Source: Parvularcula sp.
GTDB lineage: Bacteria > Pseudomonadota > Alphaproteobacteria > Caulobacterales > Parvularculaceae
Assembly: GCA_002704915.1 (NCBI GenBank)
Contig: PAIP01000084.1
Span: forward strand, 71,689-134,859
Direction: 5' to 3'
DNA length: 63,171 nucleotides
Below the pieces are notes generated by a model. It saw only the letters and a list, made by a program, of their open reading frames with translations, did not search any database and had not been told where the DNA came from. This document shows positions 34,309 to 43,215 of the stretch, in pieces. A program made the translations under genes and the position numbers. Positions within the stretch are counted from its first letter, which is position 1, and each line of letters opens with the position of its first letter.

Positions 34309-35532
34309 ATGAGCAAGAGTGAACGGAGAACCGCCAGGCTGATGTCAGTTGTCGCGCTGTCAGTGGCGGCTTTGGCGCCTTCAATGGCGGCAGGGGAGCC
34401 CGCGGGGCCGTCGGAAGCCATTAAGGAATTGCGGCGCATCTTTTTCAGCGATCCGAAGATCAACGTCCTCACATTCCATAATATCGATGAAATATTCCAC
34501 ACAATCCCGGTGGAGGCTGCAAAGCGGCCCTGGCGTTTGACCTATGACGAGAAAAAGCCGGATTTCACCTATGCCTATGACGGAGAGGATTACGCCGCCG
34601 AAGATGTGCTGGAGCGGACATATACGAACGCTCTCCTGATCATCAAGGACGACAAGATCGTATACGAACGTTATCGCAATCTCACGGATGAAGACACGCA
34701 TTTTCTCTCAATGTCGATGGCCAAATCCATCACCTCCGTTCTTGTCGGCATCGCCGTCGAACAAGGGTTAATTTCGTCCGTTGATGATCAGATCGTAAAA
34801 TATGTCCCGGAACTGAAAGGCTCCGCTTACGATGGGGTAACGGTCAGACAGGCGCTTCTTATGAAGACCGGCGTCAACCGCGCCGACAATTACGACCCCA
34901 GTCCGGACAGCGCCATGTCGCGTCTTCGCGAGAAAACGATGGTGTTGAATGAGGCCCGCGCGACAGAGGAGGCGCTGCTGGTCGAAAGAATTCACGAACC
35001 TGGGACGCAGTTTTCCTACTCGACTTTGAATACAACCGTATTGGGCTGGGTTCTGGAAAAGGCGGCGGGAGAACCCCTGCCGACATATATGGAGCGCGTG
35101 CTCTGGAAGCCCATGGGGGCGGAGTCCTATGGGTTCTGGATGGCGGACGGTCCTGAGGGTGTCGGGCGCGCCACCAATGGAATGGGATATAACGCCGTTT
35201 TGCGCGACTATGCGCGTTTCGGCTTGATGATGCTTCATGAAGGAAAAGCGAACAAAAGGCAGATTGTCAGCCGCGATTGGGTCGAGGAATCGACAATACC
35301 CGAAGGTCCGGAACCGGCAAGCGAAGACAGCGACCAGGGTTATCAGTATCAGTGGTGGACGCTGACGGACTCAAATGCCTATATGGCTGTCGGCCTGCAG
35401 GGCCAGTTTATCTATATCGATCCGGATACGGATACTGTCGTCGTAAAGCTGAGCTATTTTCCCCTCGGCGCCCGGGAGCCTTATCGGGAGTCCGAAGCGT
35501 TCTTCCGCGCTGCCTCCGCCTGGCGGCCTTAA
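34309..35532 (+). CDS. Secreted serine hydrolase, beta-lactamase/NylB-like
   Basis: A 407-residue protein of the class C beta-lactamase superfamily. It has an N-terminal signal peptide (LMSVVALSVAALAPSMAAGEP). The nucleophile is Ser136 in SMSMAKSITS (SxxK, with Lys139), and Tyr237 in FSYSTLN fills the usual tyrosine position. The general look, with VYERYRNLTDEDTHFLSMSMAKSITSVLVG and VRQALLMKTGVNR, is close to 6-aminohexanoate-dimer hydrolase-type enzymes and esterases of this fold rather than to antibiotic-degrading AmpC. The likely reaction is periplasmic cleavage of an amide or ester. ATG 34309 follows a GAGG site. It is the first gene of a unit with the DUF3237 and NTF2-fold genes and is probably MarR-controlled. 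Confidence 0.85.
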   Translation: MSKSERRTARLMSVVALSVAALAPSMAAGEPAGPSEAIKELRRIFFSDPKINVLTFHNIDEIFHTIPVEAAKRPWRLTYDEKKPDFTYAYDGEDYAAEDVLERTYTNALLIIKDDKIVYERYRNLTDEDTHFLSMSMAKSITSVLVGIAVEQGLISSVDDQIVKYVPELKGSAYDGVTVRQALLMKTGVNRADNYDPSPDSAMSRLREKTMVLNEARATEEALLVERIHEPGTQFSYSTLNTTVLGWVLEKAAGEPLPTYMERVLWKPMGAESYGFWMADGPEGVGRATNGMGYNAVLRDYARFGLMMLHEGKANKRQIVSRDWVEESTIPEGPEPASEDSDQGYQYQWWTLTDSNAYMAVGLQGQFIYIDPDTDTVVVKLSYFPLGAREPYRESEAFFRAASAWRP

Positions 35533-35594
35533 AAGACGCGCTATTCGCGCGAGCTTTCGCATTTAGTCTGAAAACCAGTTGAGATGGGAACGCC

Positions 35595-36089
35595 ATGACC
35601 GGTATGAGTGAGATCGCCAAGAATTTTGAACCGCAATTTGAATATGCGTTCAGCATTGCATTGGAGTTGACGGGGCTGAGGTGGCTCAATACGTCCAGCA
35701 CCGGAATGACGCGCGCGGCCATTTACGTTTCGGAAGGCGTGATCGAAGGGCCGGGGATTTCAGGCAAGGTGGTGCCCATGAGCGGCGGCGACTGGCCGCT
35801 GAAGCGCGCTGACGGCGTGCTTGATTTCGACGCCAGATATCTTCTCGAGATGGATGACGGCACGACCATTTATATGCAGAACAAGGGCTATCGCTGGGCC
35901 CATTCGGAAGAAATCGCGGAGAAAATGGCGAATGGTGAGGATGTGGATCCTTCCGATTATTATATGCGCGTAACGCCGAAGTTCGATGCGCCGGACGGCG
36001 AGTTCGATTGGATGAACCGGCATGTCTTTCTGGGGGTCGCAGAGAAGATCCCCGGTGCGAACCGGATTCACTATTTCAAGGTCTTATGA
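35595..36089 (+). CDS. DUF3237-family protein (first copy)
   Basis: A 164-residue cytoplasmic protein of the DUF3237 family. The diagnostic stretches are FEYAFSIALELTGLRWLNTSSTGMTRAAIYVSEGVIEGPGISGKVVPMSGGDWPLKRADGVLDFDARYLLEMDDGTTIYMQNKGYR and, near the end, FDWMNRHVFLGVAEKIPGANRIHYFKV. The family is predicted to be a beta-barrel protein and its biochemical role is not established. It is often found among aromatic and steroid catabolism genes. The stop overlaps the next start, so it is coupled to the NTF2-fold gene. A second, exported copy is at 48921. Confidence 0.85.
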   Translation: MTGMSEIAKNFEPQFEYAFSIALELTGLRWLNTSSTGMTRAAIYVSEGVIEGPGISGKVVPMSGGDWPLKRADGVLDFDARYLLEMDDGTTIYMQNKGYRWAHSEEIAEKMANGEDVDPSDYYMRVTPKFDAPDGEFDWMNRHVFLGVAEKIPGANRIHYFKVL

Positions 36090-36592
36090 TGGGGGCCTCT
36101 CTCCCGCGCAGACGTTCTCCGTACGCTGCGCCTGTGCGACTGGCGCTTGGGGCTGCGCTCATGATCGCCTCGATCTGCGCCGTTTTTTTCGCGCATGCCT
36201 GGGGCGGAGATCTGGAGGAGCCCGCTGACGGGATGACCGTTTCCAGATACATGGCTTATATCGACGCGTTTAACCGGCATGATTTGAGCTTCGTGAACTA
36301 TTATGCGTCCGATATAGTCTTCAATAAGGAAGAAGATGGATTGCTCAGAGGCCGTGAGGATGTCGCCAAATGGTATTCGGACTACTGGAAAGATAATAAC
36401 GAAACCGTCATTGTGAACGCCATCACAATAGACAACTCAAAAGAGATTGTGATTGCGGATATTACGATCCGGCTAAGTCCGAAGTCGGCGCCCGACAAGG
36501 AACGGATACTCGACGAAATTATTTTCTATGAGCTTTCCGGCGGGCTGATCCGCAGTGTGAAAGGCGTCTATCACAGGGAGCAAGCGCACTAG
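36086..36592 (+). CDS. Membrane-anchored or exported NTF2/SnoaL-like protein (second of three)
   Basis: A 168-residue protein starting at ATG 36086 (or the adjacent ATG 36089), overlapping the DUF3237 stop. An N-terminal hydrophobic segment (LALGAALMIASICAVFFAHAWGG) is a signal anchor or signal peptide. The NTF2-like part reads VSRYMAYIDAFNRHDLSFVNYYASDIVFNKEEDGLLRGREDVAKWYSDYW. It has the same general plan as the protein at 33647, but low direct similarity. No catalytic residue can be assigned. Third gene of the hydrolase-DUF3237-NTF2 unit. Confidence 0.7.
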   Translation: MMGASLPRRRSPYAAPVRLALGAALMIASICAVFFAHAWGGDLEEPADGMTVSRYMAYIDAFNRHDLSFVNYYASDIVFNKEEDGLLRGREDVAKWYSDYWKDNNETVIVNAITIDNSKEIVIADITIRLSPKSAPDKERILDEIIFYELSGGLIRSVKGVYHREQAH

Positions 36593-36671
36593 CAAGCCGG
36601 CGGACAATGCTTCCGACGGCGCTCAGAACGGCGCATTGCAAAGCGGAAGACGCGAAGGCTTTCGGCGACGC

Positions 36672-37157
36672 TCACGAATCGGACCAGCCGTCCGGCGAGT
36701 AGAAATCTATTTTCGCGCGCCAGCCATAATGTGTCTTCACCCAGCCGACAGCGAACCGTCCGGCGGCGTCAACGCCCTGGTTGTCGGTAAAGATCACGCG
36801 TCCGGTTTCAAAGGCAAGGCCTTCCGAGACGAGGAGGTCGTGTTGCAAAACGCGCACGGCGGTCTGTCTTTCGATAAGGGAGGCGAAAAGAGTTGTCAGT
36901 GGCTTCCGCCCGATGATCGGCGGCGCTCCCAGCGGATAAACCGCAGGTTGATCTTCGTCGCGAACGAAATAGGCGTCGACGGCGCCGGGCGCGTCTCCCG
37001 CGTTGAAGGCTTCTTCAAAGGAGGCCGTGCGCTTTGCGATTTCAACTGGGACGTCTTGCCCATCGGCGGGCGCCGCCGTCTTTGCGGGCGTAGCGATAGC
37101 AGCAGCGAAGACCGTCGCCATGGCGCGGCGCGGAATTTGAACTGTTTTGTCTGTCAC
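36672..37157 (-). CDS. Exported NTF2/SnoaL-like protein (third of three)
   Basis: A 161-residue protein with an arginine-containing N-terminus and short hydrophobic segment (IPRRAMATVFAAAIATPAKTAAP) that looks like a signal peptide. It is followed by an NTF2/DUF4440-like domain: ASFEEAFNAGDAPGAVDAYFVRDEDQPAVYPLGAPPIIGRKPLTTLF, ending VKTHYGWRAKIDFYSPDGW. It is transcribed on the minus strand, 50 bases downstream of the tannase-family gene's coordinates. It may be the second gene of that transcript, since both point left and the tannase gene lies upstream. Function unknown. Confidence 0.68.
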   Translation of the reverse strand: MTDKTVQIPRRAMATVFAAAIATPAKTAAPADGQDVPVEIAKRTASFEEAFNAGDAPGAVDAYFVRDEDQPAVYPLGAPPIIGRKPLTTLFASLIERQTAVRVLQHDLLVSEGLAFETGRVIFTDNQGVDAAGRFAVGWVKTHYGWRAKIDFYSPDGWSDS

Positions 37158-37209
37158 CGGCGGCTCCGCTCGATTCTCACATAGATAAAACAGCTTTCGA
37201 CGCGCCGGC

Positions 37210-38838
37210 CTATTCGCATTTAAAACTGTTCATTTTATTGGCGGGACCGCCCTGATAATGGGCGACTTTCGGCCAGGCGCAGACGGGACGTTTGGCGTTT
37301 GGCAAACTGTCGCCTTGTGCGGTGAGAAAATCGGGGGCCTTGTCCTCTTCGACCCAATTGACGATCGCTGTCAGGGGGTCGAATTTATCCGTCGCGAAGC
37401 CGCCGCCGCAATGGCCCATGCCCGGCACGAAAAACATTCGCGCCCATTCCCGTATATCGCCTGGCGTCGCCTCGTCGGCTTTCTCGTACCAATGCGCAAG
37501 TTCGAACACTGAAAGAGCAAAGTCGCTCACGCCGTTATAGATTATCAGCTTACTGTCTTTGGCGAAGGTGCTCATATTTACGGCTTCGGCGTCGTTCAGG
37601 GCTTGGGTTTCTCGGATGTCTTTTAGCGTTTCGCCGATCTCCATCGTCATGGGATCGAAGTCGGGGTCCGGCGGGGTCAAAGAATGATAACGAAGCGTGT
37701 GAAGGCCGGCGGTTTCGACAAAGCTGTTCCCTTCGCCGGTTTCCGACGAACCCAAAAAGGTAAAACGCCAGATGCCGTCAATTCCCGTGTCATAGGGAAG
37801 GGGGCTGTATAGCGGTTCGCCATCGGAATTGAGCGGCCCGATCATGATTTTTTTAAAGGCGTCCGCCTGGCCGGGGCTGATGCATCGATCGTTTTTCGCT
37901 CCCTTGCAAACAAGCGTCGCGGGATCGAATGCGCAACCGGCGATGTCATTGATCAGGCCGTCCTCAAGACCGTCTCTCGCGTCGCATTTGCTTTTGACGG
38001 CGCCGGCGATGGTTTTCAGGTCATTGTCGGAGAATGTTTTGGAGAGGATCGGTCGGCCGCTTGAGTCTTTAGGAGCGATATCGGCGAGAACCTGTATGTT
38101 CCACACAAGCCTCGGCGCAAGGCGCGAGATGTTGAAGGAGGGATCCCCCGAGACGACGCCGTCGAAATAGTCTGGATAGCGCTGACTGACCAGCATGGCT
38201 TGCCGCCCGCCATTCGAGCAACCTGCAAAGTACGAATAATCAGGTGATTGTCCGTAGTAAGAAGATACCATGCTTTTGGCGGATAGCGTCACCTTCTCCA
38301 GAGCATTGAAGCCATAGTCCAGCTTTGCTTGTTGATCGTATGAAAAAGATCCGTCCATGGCGTTTCCGTCAGGGCTGTCATGACCGGAATTGGTGCGCAC
38401 CACAGCAAAGCCGCGATCCAGGGCGTTGGGGGACAGCATTCCAAAAAGCGAGCCATAAGCAGGCCAGTCGACACCATCCATATATCCGCCGCCTTCGAAC
38501 AGGAATCGCCCGTTCCAGTCCGCAGGCATGCGCAGCTCAAAGCGGAGTTCGAACTTTCTGCCGTCATATCCGGTGCGGCTTCCGAAGCTCGCTTGTATAA
38601 GGCAGTGCTCCGGCAGTCGGGTTTCAGCTTCATAATCCTGGAAAGCTTCGGCTTTCGCGCCGTCAGCGATGAATTCTGCAGATAAGGCCGTCGCGCCTGC
38701 GAAGGTGGAGCCCTCAAGGTTTCGGCAGGATGTTTCGGTGCTGTTCGCGTCGAGTTCGGCTGCCGGGGCCTCGCCCAGAAGGAGGGGAACTGACAGACCG
38801 ACCCCGGCTGCGGCGGCCATAAAGGTAGAGAGACGCAT
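37210..38838 (-). CDS. Tannase/feruloyl esterase family hydrolase
   Basis: A 542-residue exported esterase from ATG 38838 (MRLSTFMAAAAGVGLSVPLLLGEAPAAELD, a clear signal peptide). An upstream extension to 38949 is not needed. The nucleophile lies in YFAGCSNGGRQAMLVSQRYPDYFDG (the family's CS motif) and the histidine in FVPGMGHCGGGFATDKFDPL (the HC motif). These give the CS-D-HC disulfide-linked arrangement characteristic of tannases and feruloyl esterases. It hydrolyses esters of hydroxycinnamic or gallic acid in known members; the exact substrate here is unknown. It is divergent from the carboxylesterase gene, sharing a promoter region that holds the GTGATCAC site at 39067. Confidence 0.88.
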   Translation of the reverse strand: MRLSTFMAAAAGVGLSVPLLLGEAPAAELDANSTETSCRNLEGSTFAGATALSAEFIADGAKAEAFQDYEAETRLPEHCLIQASFGSRTGYDGRKFELRFELRMPADWNGRFLFEGGGYMDGVDWPAYGSLFGMLSPNALDRGFAVVRTNSGHDSPDGNAMDGSFSYDQQAKLDYGFNALEKVTLSAKSMVSSYYGQSPDYSYFAGCSNGGRQAMLVSQRYPDYFDGVVSGDPSFNISRLAPRLVWNIQVLADIAPKDSSGRPILSKTFSDNDLKTIAGAVKSKCDARDGLEDGLINDIAGCAFDPATLVCKGAKNDRCISPGQADAFKKIMIGPLNSDGEPLYSPLPYDTGIDGIWRFTFLGSSETGEGNSFVETAGLHTLRYHSLTPPDPDFDPMTMEIGETLKDIRETQALNDAEAVNMSTFAKDSKLIIYNGVSDFALSVFELAHWYEKADEATPGDIREWARMFFVPGMGHCGGGFATDKFDPLTAIVNWVEEDKAPDFLTAQGDSLPNAKRPVCAWPKVAHYQGGPANKMNSFKCE

Positions 38839-39043
38839 AGCTGAAAACCTTCGATCAGGGGCTGACGGGCAAGGGTCTTTTGCCCGATTGATAGGCAGCC
38901 GCTTCGAGTCAGGAGGCGAAGCGGAAGCCGTATATAAATGATCATACATATGACGAAAACTTGTTCAAGGGCTAGGCGCTGGCGCGGGAAAATATGAAAA
39001 TAAACAAAGAATAACAGCAGCTTATGATGGCAAAGATTTCTTA

Positions 39044-39078
39044 TTGACGAAACGGGGCGCGCCATGTTGTGATCACAA
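39044..39078 (+). promoter_or_regulatory. Carboxylesterase promoter with TTGTGATCACAA operator
   Basis: TTGACG at 39044-39049 is followed after 17 bases by TTGTGA at 39067-39072. The 12-base perfect palindrome TTGTGATCACAA at 39067-39078 covers that -10 position. This is one of four promoter-region copies of GTGATCAC in the window and is probably a GntR-type operator. The remainder of the 338-base region to the tannase start (38839-39043) shows no gene. Confidence 0.65.
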
Positions 39079-39084
39079 GTACGA

Positions 39085-39136
39085 TCAGACATCTGAATGA
39101 ATGGGGTCTCCCGGTTTATAATCATCAGACGTCTGA
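39085..39136. repeat. Pair of TCAGA-NN-TCTGA palindromes 40 bp apart
   Basis: TCAGACATCTGA (39085-39096) and TCAGACGTCTGA (39125-39136) are two copies of the same 12-base dyad, centre to centre exactly 40 bases apart, in the 5' leader or promoter of the carboxylesterase operon. They look like a two-site operator for a second regulator. No matching regulator can be assigned. Confidence 0.5.
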
Positions 39137-39176
39137 GAATAGAAGACGACAGCGGCCGCACCGGGAGGGCGGAGAC

Positions 39177-40811
39177 GTGAAATCGGACAGGCGGACATTT
39201 TTGAACTCGTCTCTGGCGCTCGCCATGGGGCTCGCGGCTGGCTGCGGAAACGATGCCGCCGTCTCTTCTTCGCCAATTGCAAATACGCGCCATGGTCCGG
39301 TGGAGGGCCGTCTCGAGGAGGGCGTTTATGCGTTCAAGGGCGTGCGGTATGGCGCCGACACAGGAGGGCGGGGCCGTTTTATGCCGCCACGTCCGTCGCA
39401 ACCATGGACCGACCCGGCGCCCGCGCTCGAATACGGTCCGGCCTGCCCTCAATCGCGTCCGGCGAGCGGGCGTGAAATGCCCGAAGGCGAAAGCGAAGAC
39501 TGTCTGCATTTGAATGTGTGGACCCGCGGGCTGCGCGACGGGAAAAAACGCCCCGTTATGGTCTGGCTGCATGGCGGGGGCCTCTGGCGCCTTTCAGCCG
39601 CCGGCGCCTGGCAGGCAGGCCGCAATCTGAGCGCGCGCGGCGATGTGGTCATGGTCAGCCCGAACCACCGGATCAGCGTGCTCGGTTTTTCCCATTTCGG
39701 CGATATCAATCCGGATTATGAGGGATCGTCGCATGCCGGAATGCTCGACCTCATTCTCGCGCTTAAATGGGTTCAGGAGAATATCGAGGAGTTCGGCGGC
39801 GATCCGGACAATGTCACGATATTCGGCCAGTCCGGAGGCGGTCAAAAAGTCTCGCTGCTGATGGCGATGCCCGCTGCGAAAGGGCTTTTCCATAAGGCCG
39901 TCATTCAAAGCGGTCCGATGCCGCTCACCCTTGAGCGTGCTTACGCAAACGATCTTGCGTCGCGCTTCCTGGCGCGGCTGGACAATCCCGGCGCCGACGC
40001 GGATGCCTTGGCGCAGGCGCCGCTAAGCGACGTCATGAAGGCGTATTACGAAACTTTTGATGAGATCGGCGGATTTGGCGTCATGGGCATCGTGCAGGAT
40101 GTCGCGCCAGTGGTCGATGGCGACATTCTTCCTCAACAGCCCTTTTGGAATAGCGCGCCGGATGTTTCCAAGGACATTCCGCTCATTATCGGCTCCACGC
40201 GCACGGAGATGACGGAATACAATCTCATGGAAGACCCCGACGCCGCAGGCATGGATTTCAGCGGGGCCGCCACGCGTCTGAGGTCTATCTTTGGAGATGA
40301 CGCAGAGAAAATCCTGGCTCGCTACAGGGAAAACCATCCCGATGCGTCGGCCTGGGAAGTTTATGCATTGATCCGCTCGGATTGGCCGACGCGGCTTTTC
40401 TCCCTTCACATCGCCGACCGGAAACTGGAACAGGGCGGCGCGCCGGTATTTGTCTATCGCACCGACTGGGAAACACAGGACCGGGACGGGCTGCTGATGG
40501 CGCCGCACGCAATCGACATACAATTCGTTCTCGACACGGCTGATGCGACGGAGCCGCTAGGTCTGCAGGCCGCCGAACGCAAGATCATGACAGAATATAT
40601 GAGCGGCGCGTGGCTTTCTTTTGCGCGCAACGGCGCGCCGAAAGCGCCGGGCGGACCGGATTGGCCGCAATACTCGCTTCCTTCGCGCCCGACATTCATT
40701 TTCGACCTTGAATGCAGGATCGAAAATGATCCGGATGGAGACGATATCGCAATCCTGCGGGAGAATGCGAGCAGGTATCGGCTGGTCGCCGGAGGGATAA
40801 ACCAAGACTAG
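39177..40811 (+). CDS. Type B carboxylesterase, exported lipoprotein or Tat substrate
   Basis: A 544-residue alpha/beta-hydrolase of the carboxylesterase/cholinesterase family. I place the start at GTG 39177, right after GGAGGGCGGAG. The longer frame would begin inside the operator at 39067. The N-terminus KSDRRTFLNSSLALAMGLAAGC combines a twin-arginine-like motif with a lipobox cysteine. Ser219 in FGQSGGGQK is the nucleophile, EDCLHLNVWT is the family signature and His444 in MAPHAIDIQFV completes the triad. It probably removes an acyl group from the substrate taken up or presented by the next gene, a TonB receptor 60 bases downstream. Confidence 0.88.
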   Translation: MKSDRRTFLNSSLALAMGLAAGCGNDAAVSSSPIANTRHGPVEGRLEEGVYAFKGVRYGADTGGRGRFMPPRPSQPWTDPAPALEYGPACPQSRPASGREMPEGESEDCLHLNVWTRGLRDGKKRPVMVWLHGGGLWRLSAAGAWQAGRNLSARGDVVMVSPNHRISVLGFSHFGDINPDYEGSSHAGMLDLILALKWVQENIEEFGGDPDNVTIFGQSGGGQKVSLLMAMPAAKGLFHKAVIQSGPMPLTLERAYANDLASRFLARLDNPGADADALAQAPLSDVMKAYYETFDEIGGFGVMGIVQDVAPVVDGDILPQQPFWNSAPDVSKDIPLIIGSTRTEMTEYNLMEDPDAAGMDFSGAATRLRSIFGDDAEKILARYRENHPDASAWEVYALIRSDWPTRLFSLHIADRKLEQGGAPVFVYRTDWETQDRDGLLMAPHAIDIQFVLDTADATEPLGLQAAERKIMTEYMSGAWLSFARNGAPKAPGGPDWPQYSLPSRPTFIFDLECRIENDPDGDDIAILRENASRYRLVAGGINQD

Positions 40812-40870
40812 CAGCGGTCGCCAGGGATCTGACGTCGCTGAAGCAAGACCATAAAGTTGGAGGTGGAAAC

Positions 40871-43204
40871 ATGCGGTCTAAATACAAACTAAGCCTGATG
40901 TGCGCTGTGGCGGGGGCATCGTTTCATGGGGGCGCTATTGCGCAAGACGACGCTTTGGCCGGCGGTTATGACGATGAAATTGTCGTTACGGCGACCAAGC
41001 GCGCTGAAGGACTGAGTAAGGTTCCGCTCAGCATCGCCGCCTTTACGACAGAAATCATGGACCGCCGAGGCATCAGAGATGTCGAGGACATTGCGCTCAT
41101 TACGCCGGGTCTCAGCTTCAGCCGGGACAGTTTCGGCAATGGCTCCGCAACGAATATCGCGATCCGGGGCATCTCTTCCACATCGGGCGCTGCGACCACC
41201 GGCGTCTATATCGACGACGTCCCCATTCAAATCCGCTCCAATATTCAGGAAACATTCGGCTCCGGCTTTCCGAAAGTTTTTGATCTTGAGCGCATCGAAG
41301 TCCTGCGCGGGCCGCAGGGCACGCTTTACGGCGCAGGATCGCAAGGCGGCACCGTAAGGTTCATTACGCCTGAGCCCAGCTCAACGGAATTTTCCACTTA
41401 TGGACGCGGCGACGTCTCCCTGACGGCGCATGGCGATCCCAGCTATGAGGCGGGACTCGCCGTCAATTTCCCGCTCATCGAAGACAGGGTCGGTCTTCGG
41501 CTCAGCGGCTGGCGCCGGCATGAAGGCGGTTATGTGGATCGCGTGGTGACAAACACGGCGGTTCCCGACGGCGAAACTTTCGAGGACGCCAACAGCTCCA
41601 ATACAACGACCTTTCGCGCCGCTCTCGGGATTCAGGCCGCCGATAATTTGAAGCTCACGCCATCGGTTTATTATCAGAAATTCAAATCGAACGACACGGG
41701 AAGCTTTTGGGGCCTCTTGTCCGATGCCGACAAGGGCGAGTTCATCAACGGATCGTCTGTCCGCCAGCCGGTGGAGGATAAATTCTTTCTGTACGGTCTG
41801 ACGGGCGAGCTTGATCTCGGTCCGGCCACGGTCACGAGCGTTACATCCTATTTCGACCGCGAAGGTGAAGCGGTCCAGGACTATACGATGCTCAACATCG
41901 CATTCATCGCCGGCGCGCTTCCGCCTTATCCCTTTATTCCCGGCATGGAAGCGCCGGGCGATACCACGGTGAGTCAGGAGAATTTTACGCAAGAACTGAG
42001 GGTCAGCTCAAACGATCCTGGCGCGTTCATCGAGTGGACGCTTGGCGGCTTCTATTCGCATAACCGGCAAAAAAGCTCGGTTCAGGTCGAAGACCTTTTC
42101 GTTGAACAATACCTGCCGGTTCCGCTGGAGTTCATTTTCGGCATCGGGCTCACGGATGGGCGATACCTGTTTCTCTCCGGCAATAATTCGCTTGAAAAGC
42201 AGTGGGCGATTTTCGGCGAAGCCGATGTCAATTTCACAGAGCGTTTATCTCTGACCCTGGGATTGCGCTACAGCAAGGCAGATTTTGACTATACGCGCAC
42301 TGTCGGCGGGCCGATCAACTATCCGGGCTTCGGTCCGGATATCCAGTCCACTTTCGGCGATCAGTCTTCGGACCCGTTGACGCCGAAGATCGGGCTGAAT
42401 TTCCAGATCGACGACAATAATCTGGTTTACGCATCTGCATCGCAAGGCTTCCGAATCGGCGGTGTGAATCCGCCGCTGTTCAGGGACCCTCAGACTGGAG
42501 AGAGCTGCAGCAGCATCCCGGTGCCGGAATCTTACGGCCCGGACAGTCTCTGGAGTTATGAGCTCGGATCCAAGAACCGTTTTCTCGATGGCGCAGTGCG
42601 CACCGAAGCGAGCGTATACTATATCCAATGGGACGACATTCAGCAGTTCGTCAATCCGGGCGGATGCGCGGGGAATGGCTTCCGCGACAATCTCGGCAGC
42701 GCCACCAGCAAGGGATTTGAGTTTCTGACCAGCTTCGAGTTGACGGAAAACCTGCTCTTTACCGGGACCGTCGGTTATGTGAAGGCGACTTTCGATGATA
42801 CGCTAACGTCTCCGGCGGGCATTATTACGACAGAAGGCGACAGTCTCCCCGTAACCCCGTGGCAGATGTCGGCCGTGCTGGACTATTTCCGGCCCATCGG
42901 CGGTGCGGAGGGGTACTTCCACGCTGAACATCAATATGGCAGTCAGAATAACGGACAAAATGGGAGCCTGAACCCGAACAATATCGGGTACGATCCGGGC
43001 GCGTTGTTCGATCCGGCGGTTAACCAGACCAATCTCCGCATCGGCTGGCGTAATGAGGCATTCGATATTTCCCTTTACGCCAACAACGTCTTTGACGAGG
43101 CTCCGTTGCTGTCGCGCTATCATGATGTGAACGCTTCACCGCTTTACTACTTCCGCACGCTTCGTCCGCGTACGGTCGGATTGACCGTCACCTATCGCCG
43201 CTGA
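40871..43204 (+). CDS. TonB-dependent outer-membrane receptor
   Basis: A 777-residue receptor with a GGAGGTGG site before ATG 40871. The signal peptide ends at GGAIAQDD. The TonB-box region EIVVTATKRAEGLSKVPLSIAAF is followed by the plug with IAIRGISSTSGAATTGVYIDDVPI and RIEVLRGPQGTLYGAGSQGGTVRF. The barrel ends LRPRTVGLTVTYRR. It resembles the receptor at 56336 more than the one at 15278 (both have SGAATTGVYIDDVP / AGAATTGFYLDETP and GAGSxGGTVRFI). This suggests a common ligand class. It is cotranscribed with the esterase and the lignostilbene-dioxygenase-like gene (12-base gap). Confidence 0.93.
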   Translation: MRSKYKLSLMCAVAGASFHGGAIAQDDALAGGYDDEIVVTATKRAEGLSKVPLSIAAFTTEIMDRRGIRDVEDIALITPGLSFSRDSFGNGSATNIAIRGISSTSGAATTGVYIDDVPIQIRSNIQETFGSGFPKVFDLERIEVLRGPQGTLYGAGSQGGTVRFITPEPSSTEFSTYGRGDVSLTAHGDPSYEAGLAVNFPLIEDRVGLRLSGWRRHEGGYVDRVVTNTAVPDGETFEDANSSNTTTFRAALGIQAADNLKLTPSVYYQKFKSNDTGSFWGLLSDADKGEFINGSSVRQPVEDKFFLYGLTGELDLGPATVTSVTSYFDREGEAVQDYTMLNIAFIAGALPPYPFIPGMEAPGDTTVSQENFTQELRVSSNDPGAFIEWTLGGFYSHNRQKSSVQVEDLFVEQYLPVPLEFIFGIGLTDGRYLFLSGNNSLEKQWAIFGEADVNFTERLSLTLGLRYSKADFDYTRTVGGPINYPGFGPDIQSTFGDQSSDPLTPKIGLNFQIDDNNLVYASASQGFRIGGVNPPLFRDPQTGESCSSIPVPESYGPDSLWSYELGSKNRFLDGAVRTEASVYYIQWDDIQQFVNPGGCAGNGFRDNLGSATSKGFEFLTSFELTENLLFTGTVGYVKATFDDTLTSPAGIITTEGDSLPVTPWQMSAVLDYFRPIGGAEGYFHAEHQYGSQNNGQNGSLNPNNIGYDPGALFDPAVNQTNLRIGWRNEAFDISLYANNVFDEAPLLSRYHDVNASPLYYFRTLRPRTVGLTVTYRR

Positions 43205-43215
43205 AAGGCGAAGTA

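Noticed and set aside
36636-37184. Plus-strand frame opposite the third NTF2-fold gene
   Set aside because: The minus-strand protein has a signal peptide and NTF2 motifs; the plus frame has none.
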